Source of the DNA: Vespa crabro
Taxonomy: Eukaryota > Arthropoda > Insecta > Hymenoptera > Vespidae
Length of the DNA stretch: 64,000 nucleotides
Direction of reading: 5' to 3'
NCBI RefSeq assembly: GCF_910589235.1
Contig: NC_060955.1
Coordinates: forward strand, 10,684,837-10,748,836
Position numbers and translations under genes: made by a program. Each line of letters begins with the position of its first letter. Within the stretch, counting starts at the first letter, position 1. Of this stretch, positions 1-12,230 are shown piece after piece. Under the pieces are notes generated by a model. The model had not been told where the DNA came from, made no database searches, and saw nothing but the letters and a program-made list of their open reading frames with translations.

Positions 1-153
1 CGTATGCCGATTACGTTTTTCGATAAAAATCATATGAAAACGCCTATTTAAACATAGTAAAAACGTTATATTCTTGTTATATTCTTTATTCTGCATCGAT
101 AGAATATAAAATCAATGAAATTGAACGAGATTTCAACTTTTCGTTTTTCGACG

Positions 154-163
154 ATACGCGTAT
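154..163. repeat. 10 bp palindrome atacgcgtat in each monomer
   Basis: atacgcgtat is its own reverse complement and contains acgcgt. It lies 23 bp, centre to centre, from the 14 bp palindrome at 175-188. Many monomers carry gaaacgcg in place of gatacgcg (for example near 495 and 1,514), which shortens the perfect palindrome to the inner six bases, so this site also exists in two states along the array. Two related copies carry aaacccg (near 36,459 and 40,181), which removes even the core. Protein binding here is only a possibility. Confidence 0.8.
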
Positions 164-174
164 ATGAGCGAAAA

Positions 175-188
175 ATCGTATATACGAT
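175..188. repeat. 14 bp perfect palindrome atcgtatatacgat
   Basis: This is a perfect 14 bp inverted repeat at the centre of the reference monomer, present in most class B copies. Three states exist along the window: perfect; one-base variant atcgtatatgcgat (for example near 6,971, 10,370 and 16,131); and disrupted, in the 339 bp class, where the same place reads atctcatatacgaac. A dimorphic palindromic box alternating along a satellite resembles in style the CENP-B box dimorphism of primate alpha satellite, but the motif itself is unrelated. Binding by any protein is untested. Confidence 0.85.
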
Positions 189-320
189 GCGAAACAATGT
201 TAAAACTTAGATTCCAATATAAAATAGATGTTTGATCTTATGAAATGCAATGTTCTGCATCGATTGGTAACATTTCTCAAACTGTGGCTCAAGTATTACT
301 AAAGATTTCACGAAATTAAC

Positions 321-345
321 TTCGCGTATAGCGAAATTCGCGTAT
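321..345. repeat. Hairpin between 9 bp direct repeats (deletion-prone site)
   Basis: ttcgcgtat occurs at 321-329 and again at 337-345, 16 bp apart, across the monomer boundary. Between them the arm gcgaa (331-335) can pair with ttcgc on its left (321-325, five-base loop) or on its right (337-341, one-base centre). Slippage or pairing between the direct repeats would remove exactly 16 bp, and that deletion is seen at seven places in this window. Confidence 0.85.
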
Positions 346-3058
346 GTCGATTAAGTTTTTCGATAAAAATCATATGAAAACGCCTATTTAAACATAGCAA
401 ACACGTTATATTCTTGTTTTATTCTTTATTCTGCATCGATAGAATATAAAATCAATGAAATTGAACGAGATTTCAACTTTTCGTTTTTCGACGAAACGCG
501 TATATGAGCGAAAAATCGTATATACGATGCGAAACAATGTTAAAACTTTGATTCCAATATAAAATAGATGTTTGATCTTATGAAATGCAATGTTCTGCAT
601 CGATTGGTAACATTTTTCAAACTGTGGCGCAAGTATTACAAAAGATTTCACGAAATTAACTTCGCGTATAGCGAAATTCGCGTATGCCGATTACGTTTTT
701 CGATAAAAATCATATGAAAACGCCTATTTAAACATAGTAAAAACGTTATATTCTTGTTATATTCTTTATTCTGCATCGATAGAATATAAAATCAATGAAA
801 TTGAACGAGATTTCAACTTTTCGTTTTTCGACGATACGCGTATATGAGCGAAAAATCGTATATACGATACGAAACAATGTTAAAACTTAGATTCCAATAT
901 AAAATAGATGTTTGATCTTATGAAATGCAATGTTCTGCATCGATTGGTAACATTTCTCAAACTGTGGCTCAAGTATTACTAAAGATTTCACGAAATTAAC
1001 TTCGCGTATAGCGAAATTCGCGTATGTCGATTAAGTTTTTCGATAAAAATCATATGAAAACGCCTATTTAAACATAGCAAACACGTTATATTCTTGTTAT
1101 ATTCTTTATTCTGCATCGATAGAATATAAAATCAATGAAATTGAACGAGATTTCAACTTTTCGTTTTTCGACGATACGCGTATATGAGCGAAAAATCGTA
1201 TATACGATGCGAAACAATGTTAAAACTTCGATTCCAATATAAAATAGATTTTTGATCTTATGAAATGCAATGTTCTGCATCGATTGGTAACATTTTTCAA
1301 ACTGTGGCGCAAGTATTACTAAAGATTTCACGAATTTAACTTCGCGTATAGCGAAATTCGCGTATGACGATTAAGTTTTTCGATAAAAATCATATGAAAA
1401 CGCCTATTTAAACATAGTAAAAACGTTATATTCTTGTTATATTCTTTATTCTGCATCGATAGAATATAAAATCAATGAAATTGAACGAGATTTCAACTTT
1501 TCGTTTTTCGACGAAACGCGTATATGAGCGAAAAATCGTATATACGATGCGAAACAATGTTAAAACTTTGATTCCAATATAAAATAGATGTTTGATCTTA
1601 TGAAATGCAATGTTCTGAATCGATTGGTAACATTTTTCAAACTGTGGCGCAAGTATTACTAAAGATTTCACGAAATTAACTTCGCGTATAGCGAAATTCG
1701 CGTATGTCGATTAAGTTTTTCGATAAAAATCATATGAAAACACCTATTTAAACATAGCAAACACGTTATATTCTTGTTATATTCTTTATTCTGCATCGAT
1801 AGAATATAAAATCAATGAAATTGAACGAGATTTCAACTTTTCGTTTTTCGACGATACGCGTATATGAGCGAAAAATCGTATATACGATGCGAAACAATGT
1901 TAAAACTTTGATTCCAATATAAAATAGATTTTTGATCTTATGAAATGCAATGTTCTGCATCGATTGGTAACATTTTTCAAACTGTGGCGCAAGTATTACA
2001 AATATTTCACGAATTTAACTTCGCGTATAGCGAAATTCGCGTATGACGATTAAGTTTTTCGATAAAAATCATATGAAAACGCCTATTTAAACATAGTAAA
2101 TAGTTATATTCTTGTTATATTCTTTATTCTGCATCGATAGAATATAAAATCAATGAAATTGAACGAGATTTCAACTTTTCGTTTTTCGACGATACGCGTA
2201 TATGAGCGAAAAATCGTATATACGATGCGAAACAATTTTAAAACTTAGATTCCAATATAAAATTGATGTTTGATCTTATAAAATGCAATGTTCTGCATCG
2301 ATTGGTAACATTTCTCAAACTGTGGCTCAAGTATTACTAAAGATTTCACGAAATTAACTTCGCGTATAGCGAAATTCGCGTATGTCGATTAAGTTTTTCG
2401 ATAAAAATCATATGAAAACGCCTATTTAAACATAGCAAACACGTTATATTCTTGTTATATTCTTTATTCTGCATCGATAGAATATAAAATCAATGAAATT
2501 GAACGAGATTTCAACTTTTCGTTTTTCGACGATACGCGTATATGAGCGAAAAATCGTATATACGATGCGAAACAATGTTAAAACTTTGATTCCAATATAA
2601 AATAGATGTTTGATCTTATGAAATGCAATGTTCTGCATCGATTGGTATCATTTTTCAAACTGTGGCTCAAGTATTACTAAAGATTTCACGAAATTAACTT
2701 CGCGTATAGCGAAATTCGCGTATGCCGATTACGTTTTTCGATAAAAATCATATGAAAACGCCTATTTAAACATAGTAAAAACGTTATATTCTTGTTATAT
2801 TCTTTATTCTGCATCGATAGAATATAAAATCAATGAAATTGAACGAGATTTCAACTTTTCGTTTTTCGACGATACGCGTATATGAGCGAAAAATCGTATA
2901 TACGATGCGAAACAATGTTAAAACTTAGATTCCAATATAAAATAGATGTTTGATCTTATGAAATGCAATGTTCTGCATCGATTGGTAACATTTTTCAAAC
3001 TGTGGCGCAAGTATTACTAAAGATTTCACGAAATTAACTTCGCGTATAGCGAAATTCG

Positions 3059-4889
3059 CGTATGCCGATTACGTTTTTCGATAAAAATCATATGAAAACG
3101 CCTATTTAAACATAGTAAAAACGTTATATTCTTGTTATATTCTTTATTCTGCATCGATAGAATATAAAATCAATGAAATTGAACGAGATTTCAACTTTTC
3201 GTTTTTCGACGATACGCGTATATGAGCGAAAAATCGTATATACGATGCGAAACAATGTTAAAACTTAGATTCCAATATAAAATAGATGTTTGATCTTATG
3301 AAATGCAATGTTCTGCATCGATTGGTAACATTTCTCAAACTGTGGCTCAAGTATTACTAAAGATTTCACGAAATTAACTTCGCGTATAGCGAAATTCGCG
3401 TATGTCGATTAAGTTTTTCGATAAAAATCATATGAAAACGCCTATTTAAACATAGCAAACACGTTATATTCTTGTTTTATTCTTTATTCTGCATCGATAG
3501 AATATAAAATCAATGAAATTGAACGAGATTTCAACTTTTCGTTTTTCGACGAAACGCGTATATGAGCGAAAAATCGTATATACGATGCGAAACAATGTTA
3601 AAACTTTTATTCCAATATAAAATAGATGTTTGATCTTATGAAATGCAATGTTCTGCATCGATTGGTAACATTTTTCAAACTGTGGCGCAAGTATTACAAA
3701 AGATTTCACGAAATTAACTTCGCGTATAGCGAAATTCGCGTATGCCGATTACGTTTTTCGATAAAAATCATATGAAAACGCCTATTTAAACATAGTAAAA
3801 ACGTTATATTCTTGTTATATTCTTTATTCTGCATCGATAGAATATAAAATCAATGAAATTGAACGAGATTTCAACTTTTCGTTTTTCGACGATACGCGTA
3901 TATGAGCGAAAAATCGTATATACGATACGAAACAATGTTAAAACTTAGATTCCAATATAAAATAGATGTTTGATCTTATGAAATGCAATGTTCTGCATCG
4001 ATTGGTAACATTTCTCAAACTGTGGCTCAAGTATTACTAAAGATTTCACGAAATTAACTTCGCGTATAGCGAAATTCGCGTATGTCGATTAAGTTTTTCG
4101 ATAAAAATCATATGAAAACGCCTATTTAAACATAGCAAACACGTTATATTCTTGTTATATTCTTTATTCTGCATCGATAGAATATAAAATCAATGAAATT
4201 GAACGAGATTTCAACTTTTCGTTTTTCGACGATACGCGTATATGAGCGAAAAATCGTATATACGATGCGAAACAATGTTAAAACTTCGATTCCAATATAA
4301 AATAGATTTTTGATCTTATGAAATGCAATGTTCTGCATCGATTGGTAACATTTCTCAAACTGTGGCGCAAGTATTACTAAAGATTTCACGAATTTAACTT
4401 CGCGTATAGCGAAATTCGCGTATGACGATTAAGTTTTTCGATAAAAATCATATGAAAACGCCTATTTAAACATAGTAAAAACGTTATATTCTTGTTATAT
4501 TCTTTATTCTGCATCGATAGAATATAAAATCAATGAAATTGAACGAGATTTCAACTTTTCGTTTTTCGACGAAACGCGTATATGAGCGAAAAATCGTATA
4601 TACGATGCGAAACAATGTTAAAACTTTGATTCCAATATAAAATAGATGTTTGATCTTATGAAATGCAATGTTCTGAATCGATTGGTAACATTTTTCAAAC
4701 TGTGGCGCAAGTATTACTAAAGATTTCACGAAATTAACTTCGCGTATAGCGAAATTCGCGTATGTCGATTAAGTTTTTCGATAAAAATCATATGAAAACA
4801 CCTATTTAAACATAGCAAACACGTTATATTCTTGTTATATTCTTTATTCTGCATCGATAGAATATAAAATCAATGAAATTGAACGAGAT
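3059..4889. repeat. 3,058 bp HOR, partial second copy
   Basis: Matches 1-1,831 at an offset of 3,058. The differences I noticed are single substitutions at 3,608 and 4,354, so the copies are nearly identical. The match ends abruptly at 4,890, where the sequence switches from the gagatttcaac form to the class A form gagatatctac. The switch looks like a recombination junction inside a monomer. Confidence 0.85.
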
Positions 4890-5097
4890 ATCTACTTTTC
4901 GTTTTTCGACGATACGCGTATATGAGCGAAAAATCTCATATACGAACAAAACAATGTTAAAACTTCGATTCCAATATAAAATAGATGTTTGATCTTATGA
5001 AATGCAATGTTCTGCATCGATTGGTAACATTTTTCAAACTGTGGCGCAACTATTACTAAAGATTTCACGAAATTAACTTGGCGTATAGCGAAATTCG
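4759..5097. repeat. Reference 339 bp monomer (class A, palindrome disrupted)
   Basis: This copy is one base shorter than the standard unit because the palindrome region reads atctcatatacgaacaaaac. It also carries gagatatctac in place of gagatttcaac, giving an agatatct palindrome at 4,886-4,893, and gcaactattac in place of gcaagtattac. These changes travel together in many class A monomers, so the class is a lineage and not scattered errors. Roughly forty class A monomers occur, for example near 6,292, 7,311, 7,650, 8,329, 9,349, 9,689, 10,028, 14,430, 19,848, 23,911, 31,045, 47,323 and 63,608. Confidence 0.9.
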
Positions 5098-8000
5098 CGT
5101 ATGTCGGTTAAGTTTTTCGATAAAAATCATATGAAAACGCCTATTTAAACATAGCAAACACGTTATATTCTTGTTATATTCTTTATTCTGCATCGATAGA
5201 ATATAAAATCAATGAAATTGAACGAGATTTCAACTTTTCGTTTTTCGACGATACGCGTATATGAGCGAAAAATCGTATATACGATGCGAAACAATGTTAA
5301 AACTTTGATTCCAATATAAAATAGATGTTTGATCTTATGAAATGCAATGTTCTGCATCGATTGGTATCATTTTTCAAACTGTGGCTCAAGTATTACTAAA
5401 GATTTCACGAAATTAACTTCGCGTATAGCGAAATTCGCGTATGTCGATTAAGTTTTTCGATAAAAATCATATGAAAACGCCTATTTAAACATAGCAAACA
5501 CGTTATATTCTTGTTATATTCTTTATTCTGCATCGATAGAATATAAAATCAATGAAATTGAACGAGATTTCAACTTTTCGTTTTTCGACGATACGCGTAT
5601 ATGAGCGAAAAATCGTATATACGATGCGAAACAATGTTAAAACTTTGATTCCAATATAAAATAGATTTTTGATCTTATGAAATGCAATGTTCTGCATCGA
5701 TTGGTAACATTTTTCAAACTGTGGCGCAAGTATTACAAAAGATTTCATGAATTTAACTTCGCGTATAGCGAAATTCGCGTATGACGATTAAGTTTTTCGA
5801 TAAAAATCATATGAAAACGCCTATTTAAACATAGCAAACACGTTATATTCTTGTTATATTCTTTATTCTGCATCGATAGAATATAAAATCAATGAAATTG
5901 AACGAGATTTCAACTTTTCGTTTTTCGACGAAACGCGTATATGAGCGAAAAATCGTATATACGATGCGAAACAATGTTAAAACTTTGATTCCAATATAAA
6001 ATAGATGTTTGATCTTATGAAATGCAATGTTCTGAATCGATTGGTAACATTTTTCAAACTGTGGCGCAAGTATTACTAAAGATTTCACGAAATTAACTTC
6101 GCGTATAGCGAAATTCGCGTATGTCGTTTAAGTTTTTCGATAAAAATCATATGAAAACGCCTATTTAAACATAGCAAACACGTTATATTCTTGTTATATT
6201 CTTTATTCTGCATCGATAGAATATAAAATCAATGAAATTGAACGAGATATCTACTTTTCGTTTTTCGACGATACGCGTATATGAGCGAAAAATCTCATAT
6301 ACGAACAAAACAATGTTAAAACTTCGATTCCAATATAAAATAGATGTTTGATCTTATGAAATGCAATGTTCTGCATCGATTGGTAACATTTTTCAAACTG
6401 TGGCGCAACTATTACTAAAGATTTCACGAAATTAACTTGGCGTATAGCGAAATTCGCGTATGTCGGTTAAGTTTTTCGATAAAAATCATATGAAAACGCC
6501 TATTTAAACATAGCAAACACGTTATATTCTTGTTATATTCTTTATTCTGCATCGATAGAATATAAAATCAATGAAATTGAACGAGATTTCAACTTTTCGT
6601 TTTTCGACGATACGCGTATATGAGCGAAAAATCGTATATACGATGCGAAACAATGTTAAAACTTTGATTCCAATATAAAATAGATTTTTGATCTTATGAA
6701 ATGCAATGTTCTGCATCGATTGGTAACATTTTTCAAACTGTGGCGCAAGTATTACAAAAGATTTCATGAATTTAACTTCGCGTATAGCGAAATTCGCGTA
6801 TGACGATTAAGTTTTTCGATAAAAATCATATGAAAACGCCTATTTAAACATAGCAAACACGTTATATTCTTGTTATATTCTTTATTCTGCATCGATAGAA
6901 TATAAAATCAATGAAAATGAAGGAGATTTCAACTTTTCGTTTTTCGACGATACGCGTATATGAGCGAAAAATCGTATATGCGATGCGAAACAATGTTAAA
7001 ACTTAGATTCCAATATAAAATAGATGTTTGATCTTATGAAATGCAATGTTCTGCATCGATTGGTAACATTTTTCAAACTGTGGCGCAAGTATTACAAAAG
7101 ATTTCACGAATTTAACTTCGCGTATAGCGAAATTCGCGTATGTCGATTAAGTTTTTCGATAAAAATCATATGAAAACGCCTATTTAAACATAGCAAACAC
7201 GTTATATTCTTGTTATATTCTTTATTCTGCATCGATAGAATATAAAATCAATGAAATTGAACGAGATTTCAACTTTTCGTTTTTCGACGATACGCGTATA
7301 TGAGCGAAAAATCTCATATACGAACGAAACAATGTTAAAACTTCGATTGCAATATAAAATAGATGTTTGATCTTATGAAATGCAATGTTCTGCATCGATT
7401 GGTAACATTTTTCAAACTGTGGCGCAACTATTACTAAAGATTTCACGAAATTAACTTGGCGTATAGCGAAATTCGCGTATGTCGGTTAAGTTTTTCGATA
7501 AAAATCATATGAAAACGCCTATTTAAACATAGCAAACACGTTATATTCTTGTTATATTCTTTATTCTGCATCGATAGAATATAAAATCAATGAAATTGAA
7601 CGAGATATCTACTTTTCGTTTTTCGACGATACGCGTATATGAGCGAAAAATCTCATATACGAACGAAACAATGTTAAAACTTCGATTCCAATATAAAATA
7701 GATGTTTGATCTTATGAAATGCAATGTTCTGCATCGATTGGTAACATTTTTCAAAATGTGGCGCAACTATTACTAAAGATTTCACGAAATTAACTTGGCG
7801 TATAGCGAAATTCGCGTATGTCGGTTAAGTTTTTCGATAAAAATCATATGAAAACGCCTATTTAAACATAGCAAACACGTTATATTCTTGTTATATTCTT
7901 TATTCTGCATCGATAGAATATAAAATCAATGAAATTGAACGAGATTTCAACTTTTCGTTTTTCGACGAAACGCGTATATGAGCGAAAAATCGTATATACG

Positions 8001-10560
8001 ATGCGAAACAATGTTAAAACTTTGATTCCAATATAAAATAGATGTTTGATCTTATGAAATGCAATGTTCTGAATCGATTGGTAACATTTTTCAAACTGTG
8101 GCGCAAGTATTACTAAAGATTTCACGAAATTAACTTCGCGTATAGCGAAATTCGCGTATGTCGTTTAAGTTTTTCGATAAAAATCATATGAAAACGCCTA
8201 TTTAAACATAGGAAACACGTTATATTCTTGTTATATTCTTTATTCTGCATCGATAGAATATAAAATCAATGAAATTGAACGAGATATCTACTTTTCGTTT
8301 TTCGACGATACGCGTATATGAGCGAAAAATCTCATATACGAACAAAACAATGTTAAAACTTCGATTCCAATATAAAATAGATGTTTGATCTTATGAAATG
8401 CAATGTTCTGCATCGATTGGTAACATTTTTCAAACTGTGGCGCAACTATTACTAAAGATTTCACGAAATTAACTTGGCGTATAGCGAAATTCGCGTATGT
8501 CGGTTAAGTTTTTCGATAAAAATCATATGAAAACGCCTATTTAAACATAGCAAACACGTTATATTCTTGTTATATTCTTTATTCTGCATCGATAGAATAT
8601 AAAATCAATGAAATTGAACGAGATTTCAACTTTTCGTTTTTCGATGATACGCGTATATGAGCGAAAAATCGTATATACGATGCGAAACAATGTTAAAACT
8701 TTGATTCCAATATAAAATAGATGCTTGATCTTATGAAATGCAATGTTCTGCATCGATTGGTATCATTTTTCAAACTGTGGCTCAAGTATTACTAAAGATT
8801 TCACGAAATTAACTTCGCGTATAGCGAAATTCGCGTATGCCGATTACGTTTATCGATAAAAATCATATGAAAACGCCTATTTAAACATAGAAAAAACGTT
8901 ATCTTCTTGTTATATTCTTTATTCTGCATCGATAGAATATAAAATCAATGAAAATGAAGGAGATTTCAACTTTTCGTTTTTCGACGATACGCGTATATGA
9001 GCGAAAAATCGTATATGCGATGCGAAACAATGTTAAAACTTAGATTCCAATATAAAATAGATGTTTGATCTTATGAAATGCAATGTTCTGCATCGATTGG
9101 TAACATTTTTCAAACTGTGGCGCAAGTATTACAAAAGATTTCACGAATTTAACTTCGCGTATAGCGAAATTCGCGTATGTCGATTAAGTTTTTCGATAAA
9201 AATCATATGAAAACGCCTATTTAAACATAGCAAACACGTTATATTCTTGTTATATTCTTTATTCTGCATCGATAGAATATAAAATCAATGATATTGAACG
9301 AGATTTCAACTTTTCGTTTTTCGACGATACGCGTATATGAGCGAAAAATCTCATATACGAACGAAACAATGTTAAAACTTCGATTCCAATATAAAATAGA
9401 TGTTTGATCTTATGAAATGCAATGTTCTGCATCGATTGGTAACATTTTTCAAACTGTGGCGCAACTATTACTAAAGATTTCACGAAATTAACTTCGCGTA
9501 TAGCTAAATTCGCGTATGTCGGTTAAGTTTTTCGATAAAAATCATATGAAAGCGACTATTTAAACATAGCAAACACGTTATATTCTTGTTATATTCTTTA
9601 TTCTGCATCGATAGAATATAAAATCAATGAAATTGAACGAGATATCTACTTTTCGTTTTTCGACGATACGCGTATATGAGCGAAAAATCTCATATACGAA
9701 CGAAACAATGTTAAAACTTCGATTCCAATATAAAATAGATGTTTGATCTTATGAAATGCAATGTTCTGCATCGATTGGTAACATTTTTCAAACTGTGGCG
9801 CAACTATTACTAAAGATTTCACGAAATTAACTTGGCGTATAGCGAAATTCGCGTATGTCGGTTAAGTTTTTCGATAAAAATCATATGAAAACGCCTATTT
9901 AAACATAGCAAACACGTTATATTCTTGTTATATTCTTTATTCTGCATCGATAGAATATAAAATCAATGAAATTGAACGAGATATCTACTTTTCGTTTTTC
10001 GACGATACGCGTATATGAGCGAAAAATCTCATATACGAACGAAACAATGTTAAAACTTCGATTCCAATATAAAATAGATGTTTGATCTTATGAAATGCAA
10101 TGTTCTGCATCGATTGGTAACATTTTTCAAACTGTGGCGCAACTATTACTAAAGATTTCACGAAATTAACTTGGCGTATAGCGAAATTCGCGTATGTCGG
10201 TTAAGTTTTTCGATAAAAATCATATGAAAACGCCTATTTAAACATAGCAAACACGTTATATTCTTGTTATATTCTTTATTCTGCATCGATAGAATATAAA
10301 ATCAATGAAATTGAACGAGATTTCAACTTTTCGTTTTTCGACGATACGCGTATATGAGCGAAAAATCGTATATGCGATGCGAAACAATGTTAAAACTTAG
10401 ATTCCAATATAAAATAGATGTTTGATCTTATGAAATGCAATGTTCTGCATCGATTGGTAACATTTTTTAAACTGTGGCGCAAGTATTACAAAAGATTTCA
10501 CGAATTTAACTTCGCGTATAGCGAAATTCGCGTATGTCGATTCAGTTTTTCGATAAAAAT
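4890..10560. repeat. Mosaic segment rich in 339 bp class A monomers
   Basis: Several short periods overlap. Sequence from about 4,420 recurs from about 5,780 (offset 1,359, four monomers). Sequence from about 5,780 to 7,840 recurs about 7,820 to 9,880 (offset 2,037, six monomers), including a rare atgaaaatgaaggag variant at about 6,911 and 8,948. In that comparison one monomer is of a different type in the second copy (the one around 6,522-6,767 versus 8,559-8,753). Two class A monomers stand back to back near 7,311/7,650 and again near 9,349/9,689/10,028. Small private changes include gaaagcgac near 9,550. Confidence 0.75.
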
Positions 10561-11210
10561 CATATGAAAACGCCTATTTAAACATAGCAAACACGTTATA
10601 TTCTTGTTATATTCTTTATTCTGCATCGATAGAATATAAAATCAATGAAATTGAACGAGATTTCAACTTTTCGTTTTTCGACGATACGCGTATATGAGCG
10701 AAAAATCGTATATGCGATGCGAAACAATGTTAAAACTTAGATTCCAATATAAAATAGATGTTTGATCTTATGAAATGCAATGTTCTGCATCGATTGGTAA
10801 CATTTCTCAAACTGTGGCTCAAGTATTACTAAAGATTTCACGAAATTAACTTCGCGTATAGCGAAATTCGCGTATGTCGATTAAGTTTTTCGATAAAAAT
10901 CATATGAAAGCGACTATTTAAACATAGCAAACACGTTATATTCTTGTTATATTCTTTATTCTGCATCGATAGAATATAAAATCAATGAAATTGAACGAGA
11001 TTTCAACTTTTCGTTTTTCGACGAAACGCGTATATGAGCGAAAAATCGTATATACGATGCGAAACAATGTTAAAACTTAGATTCCAATATAAAATAGATG
11101 TTTGATCTTATGAAATGCAATGTTCTGCATCGATTGGTATCATTTTTCAAACTGTGGCTCAAGTATTACTAAAGATTTCACGAAATTAACTTCGCGTATA
11201 GCGAAATTCG

Positions 11211-12230
11211 TGTATGTCGATTAAGTTTTTCGATAAAAATCATATGAAAATGCCTATTTAAACATAGCAAACACGTTATATTCTTGTTATATTCTTTATT
11301 CTGCATCGATAGAATATAAAATCAATGAAATTGAACGAGTTTTCAACTTTTCCTTTTTCGACGATACGCGTATATGAGCGAAAAATCGTATATACCATGC
11401 GAAACAATGTTAAAACTTTGATTCCAATATAATATAGATGTTTGATCTTATGAAATGCAATGTTCTGCATCGATTGGTATAATTTTTCAAACTGTGGCTC
11501 AAGTATTACTAAAGATTTCACGAAATTAACTTCGCGTATAGCGAAATTCGCGTATGCCGATTCCGTTTTTCGATAAAAATCATATGAAAACGCCTATTTA
11601 AACATAGTAAAAACGTTATCTTCTTGTTATATTCTTTATTCTGCATCGATAGAATATGAAATCAATGAAATTGAACGAGATTTCAACTTTTCGTTTTTCG
11701 ACGATACGCGTATATGAGCGAAAAATCGTATATACGATGCGAAACAATGTTAAAACTTTGATTCCAATATAAAATAGATGTTTGATCTTATGAAATGCAA
11801 TGTTCTGCATCGATTGGTAACATTTTTCAAACTGTGGCGCATGTATTACAAAAGATTTCACGAATTTAACTTCGCGTATAGCGAAATTCGCGTATGTCGA
11901 TTAAGTTTTTCGATAAAAATCATATGAAAACGCCTATTTAAACATAGCAAACACGTTATATTCTTGTTATATTCTTTATTCTGCATCGATAGAATATAAA
12001 ATCAATGAAATTGAACGAGATTTCAACATTTCGTTTTTCGACGAAACGCGTATATGAGCGAAAAATCGTATATACGATGCGAAACAATGTTAAAACTTTG
12101 ATTCCAATATAAAATAGATGTTTGATCTTATGAAATGCAATGTTCTGAATCGATTGGTAACATTTTTCAAACTGTGTCGCAAGTATTACTAAAGATTTCA
12201 CGAAATTAACTTCGCGTATAGCGAAATTCG
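11211..12230. repeat. T module 1 (three-monomer block)
   Basis: The T module is three consecutive monomers: the first has acttttcctttttcg, aatataatatagatg and ggtataattt; the second normally ends gcaagtattacaaaag; the third has ctgtgtcgc. This copy has private gagttttcaac near 11,337 and caacatttcg near 12,025. Confidence 0.85.

Larger units (their letters stand above)
1..340. repeat. Reference 340 bp monomer (class B, palindrome intact)
   Basis: The window begins exactly on a monomer boundary as defined here, so this copy serves as the reference for element positions. By hand count it has 52 C and 52 G (30.6% G+C) and 23 CpG. In order it holds: A/T tracts around 16-35; a c-a-t-a-t-g site at 32-37; a t-t-c-t-g-c-a-t-c-g-a-t box at 89-100; a 10 bp palindrome at 154-163; a 14 bp palindrome at 175-188; a second copy of the 89-100 box at 253-264; and a hairpin between 9 bp direct repeats from 321 into the next monomer. 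The length equals about two nucleosomal repeats, which is common for satellites but proves nothing alone. Confidence 0.95.
1..3058. repeat. 3,058 bp HOR (9 monomers), first copy
   Basis: Nine consecutive monomers form a unit that starts again at 3,059. The length is 9 x 340 minus 2; the two missing bases are visible near 2,002 (acaaatatttc, normally acaaaagatttc) and near 2,098 (gtaaatagtta, normally gtaaaaacgtta). The unit probably began upstream of the window, since the left edge cuts the array. Confidence 0.85.

Noticed and set aside
103..225. TATA-like boxes (tataaaa, twice per monomer, one after ccaa) as promoters
   Set aside because: In 31% G+C repeats such strings are expected often. 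There is no initiator, transcript evidence or downstream gene.
406..651. Minus-strand open frame of 81 residues (or 64-74) repeated in over 100 monomers, hydrophobic and basic
   Set aside because: It is the same stretch of satellite each time. Array homogenisation keeps it open, so the many copies are not independent evidence. Changes between copies include many non-conservative replacements, lost start codons (giving the 64-residue form) and frame loss in 339 bp monomers. I see no ribosome-site or splice context and no known domain.
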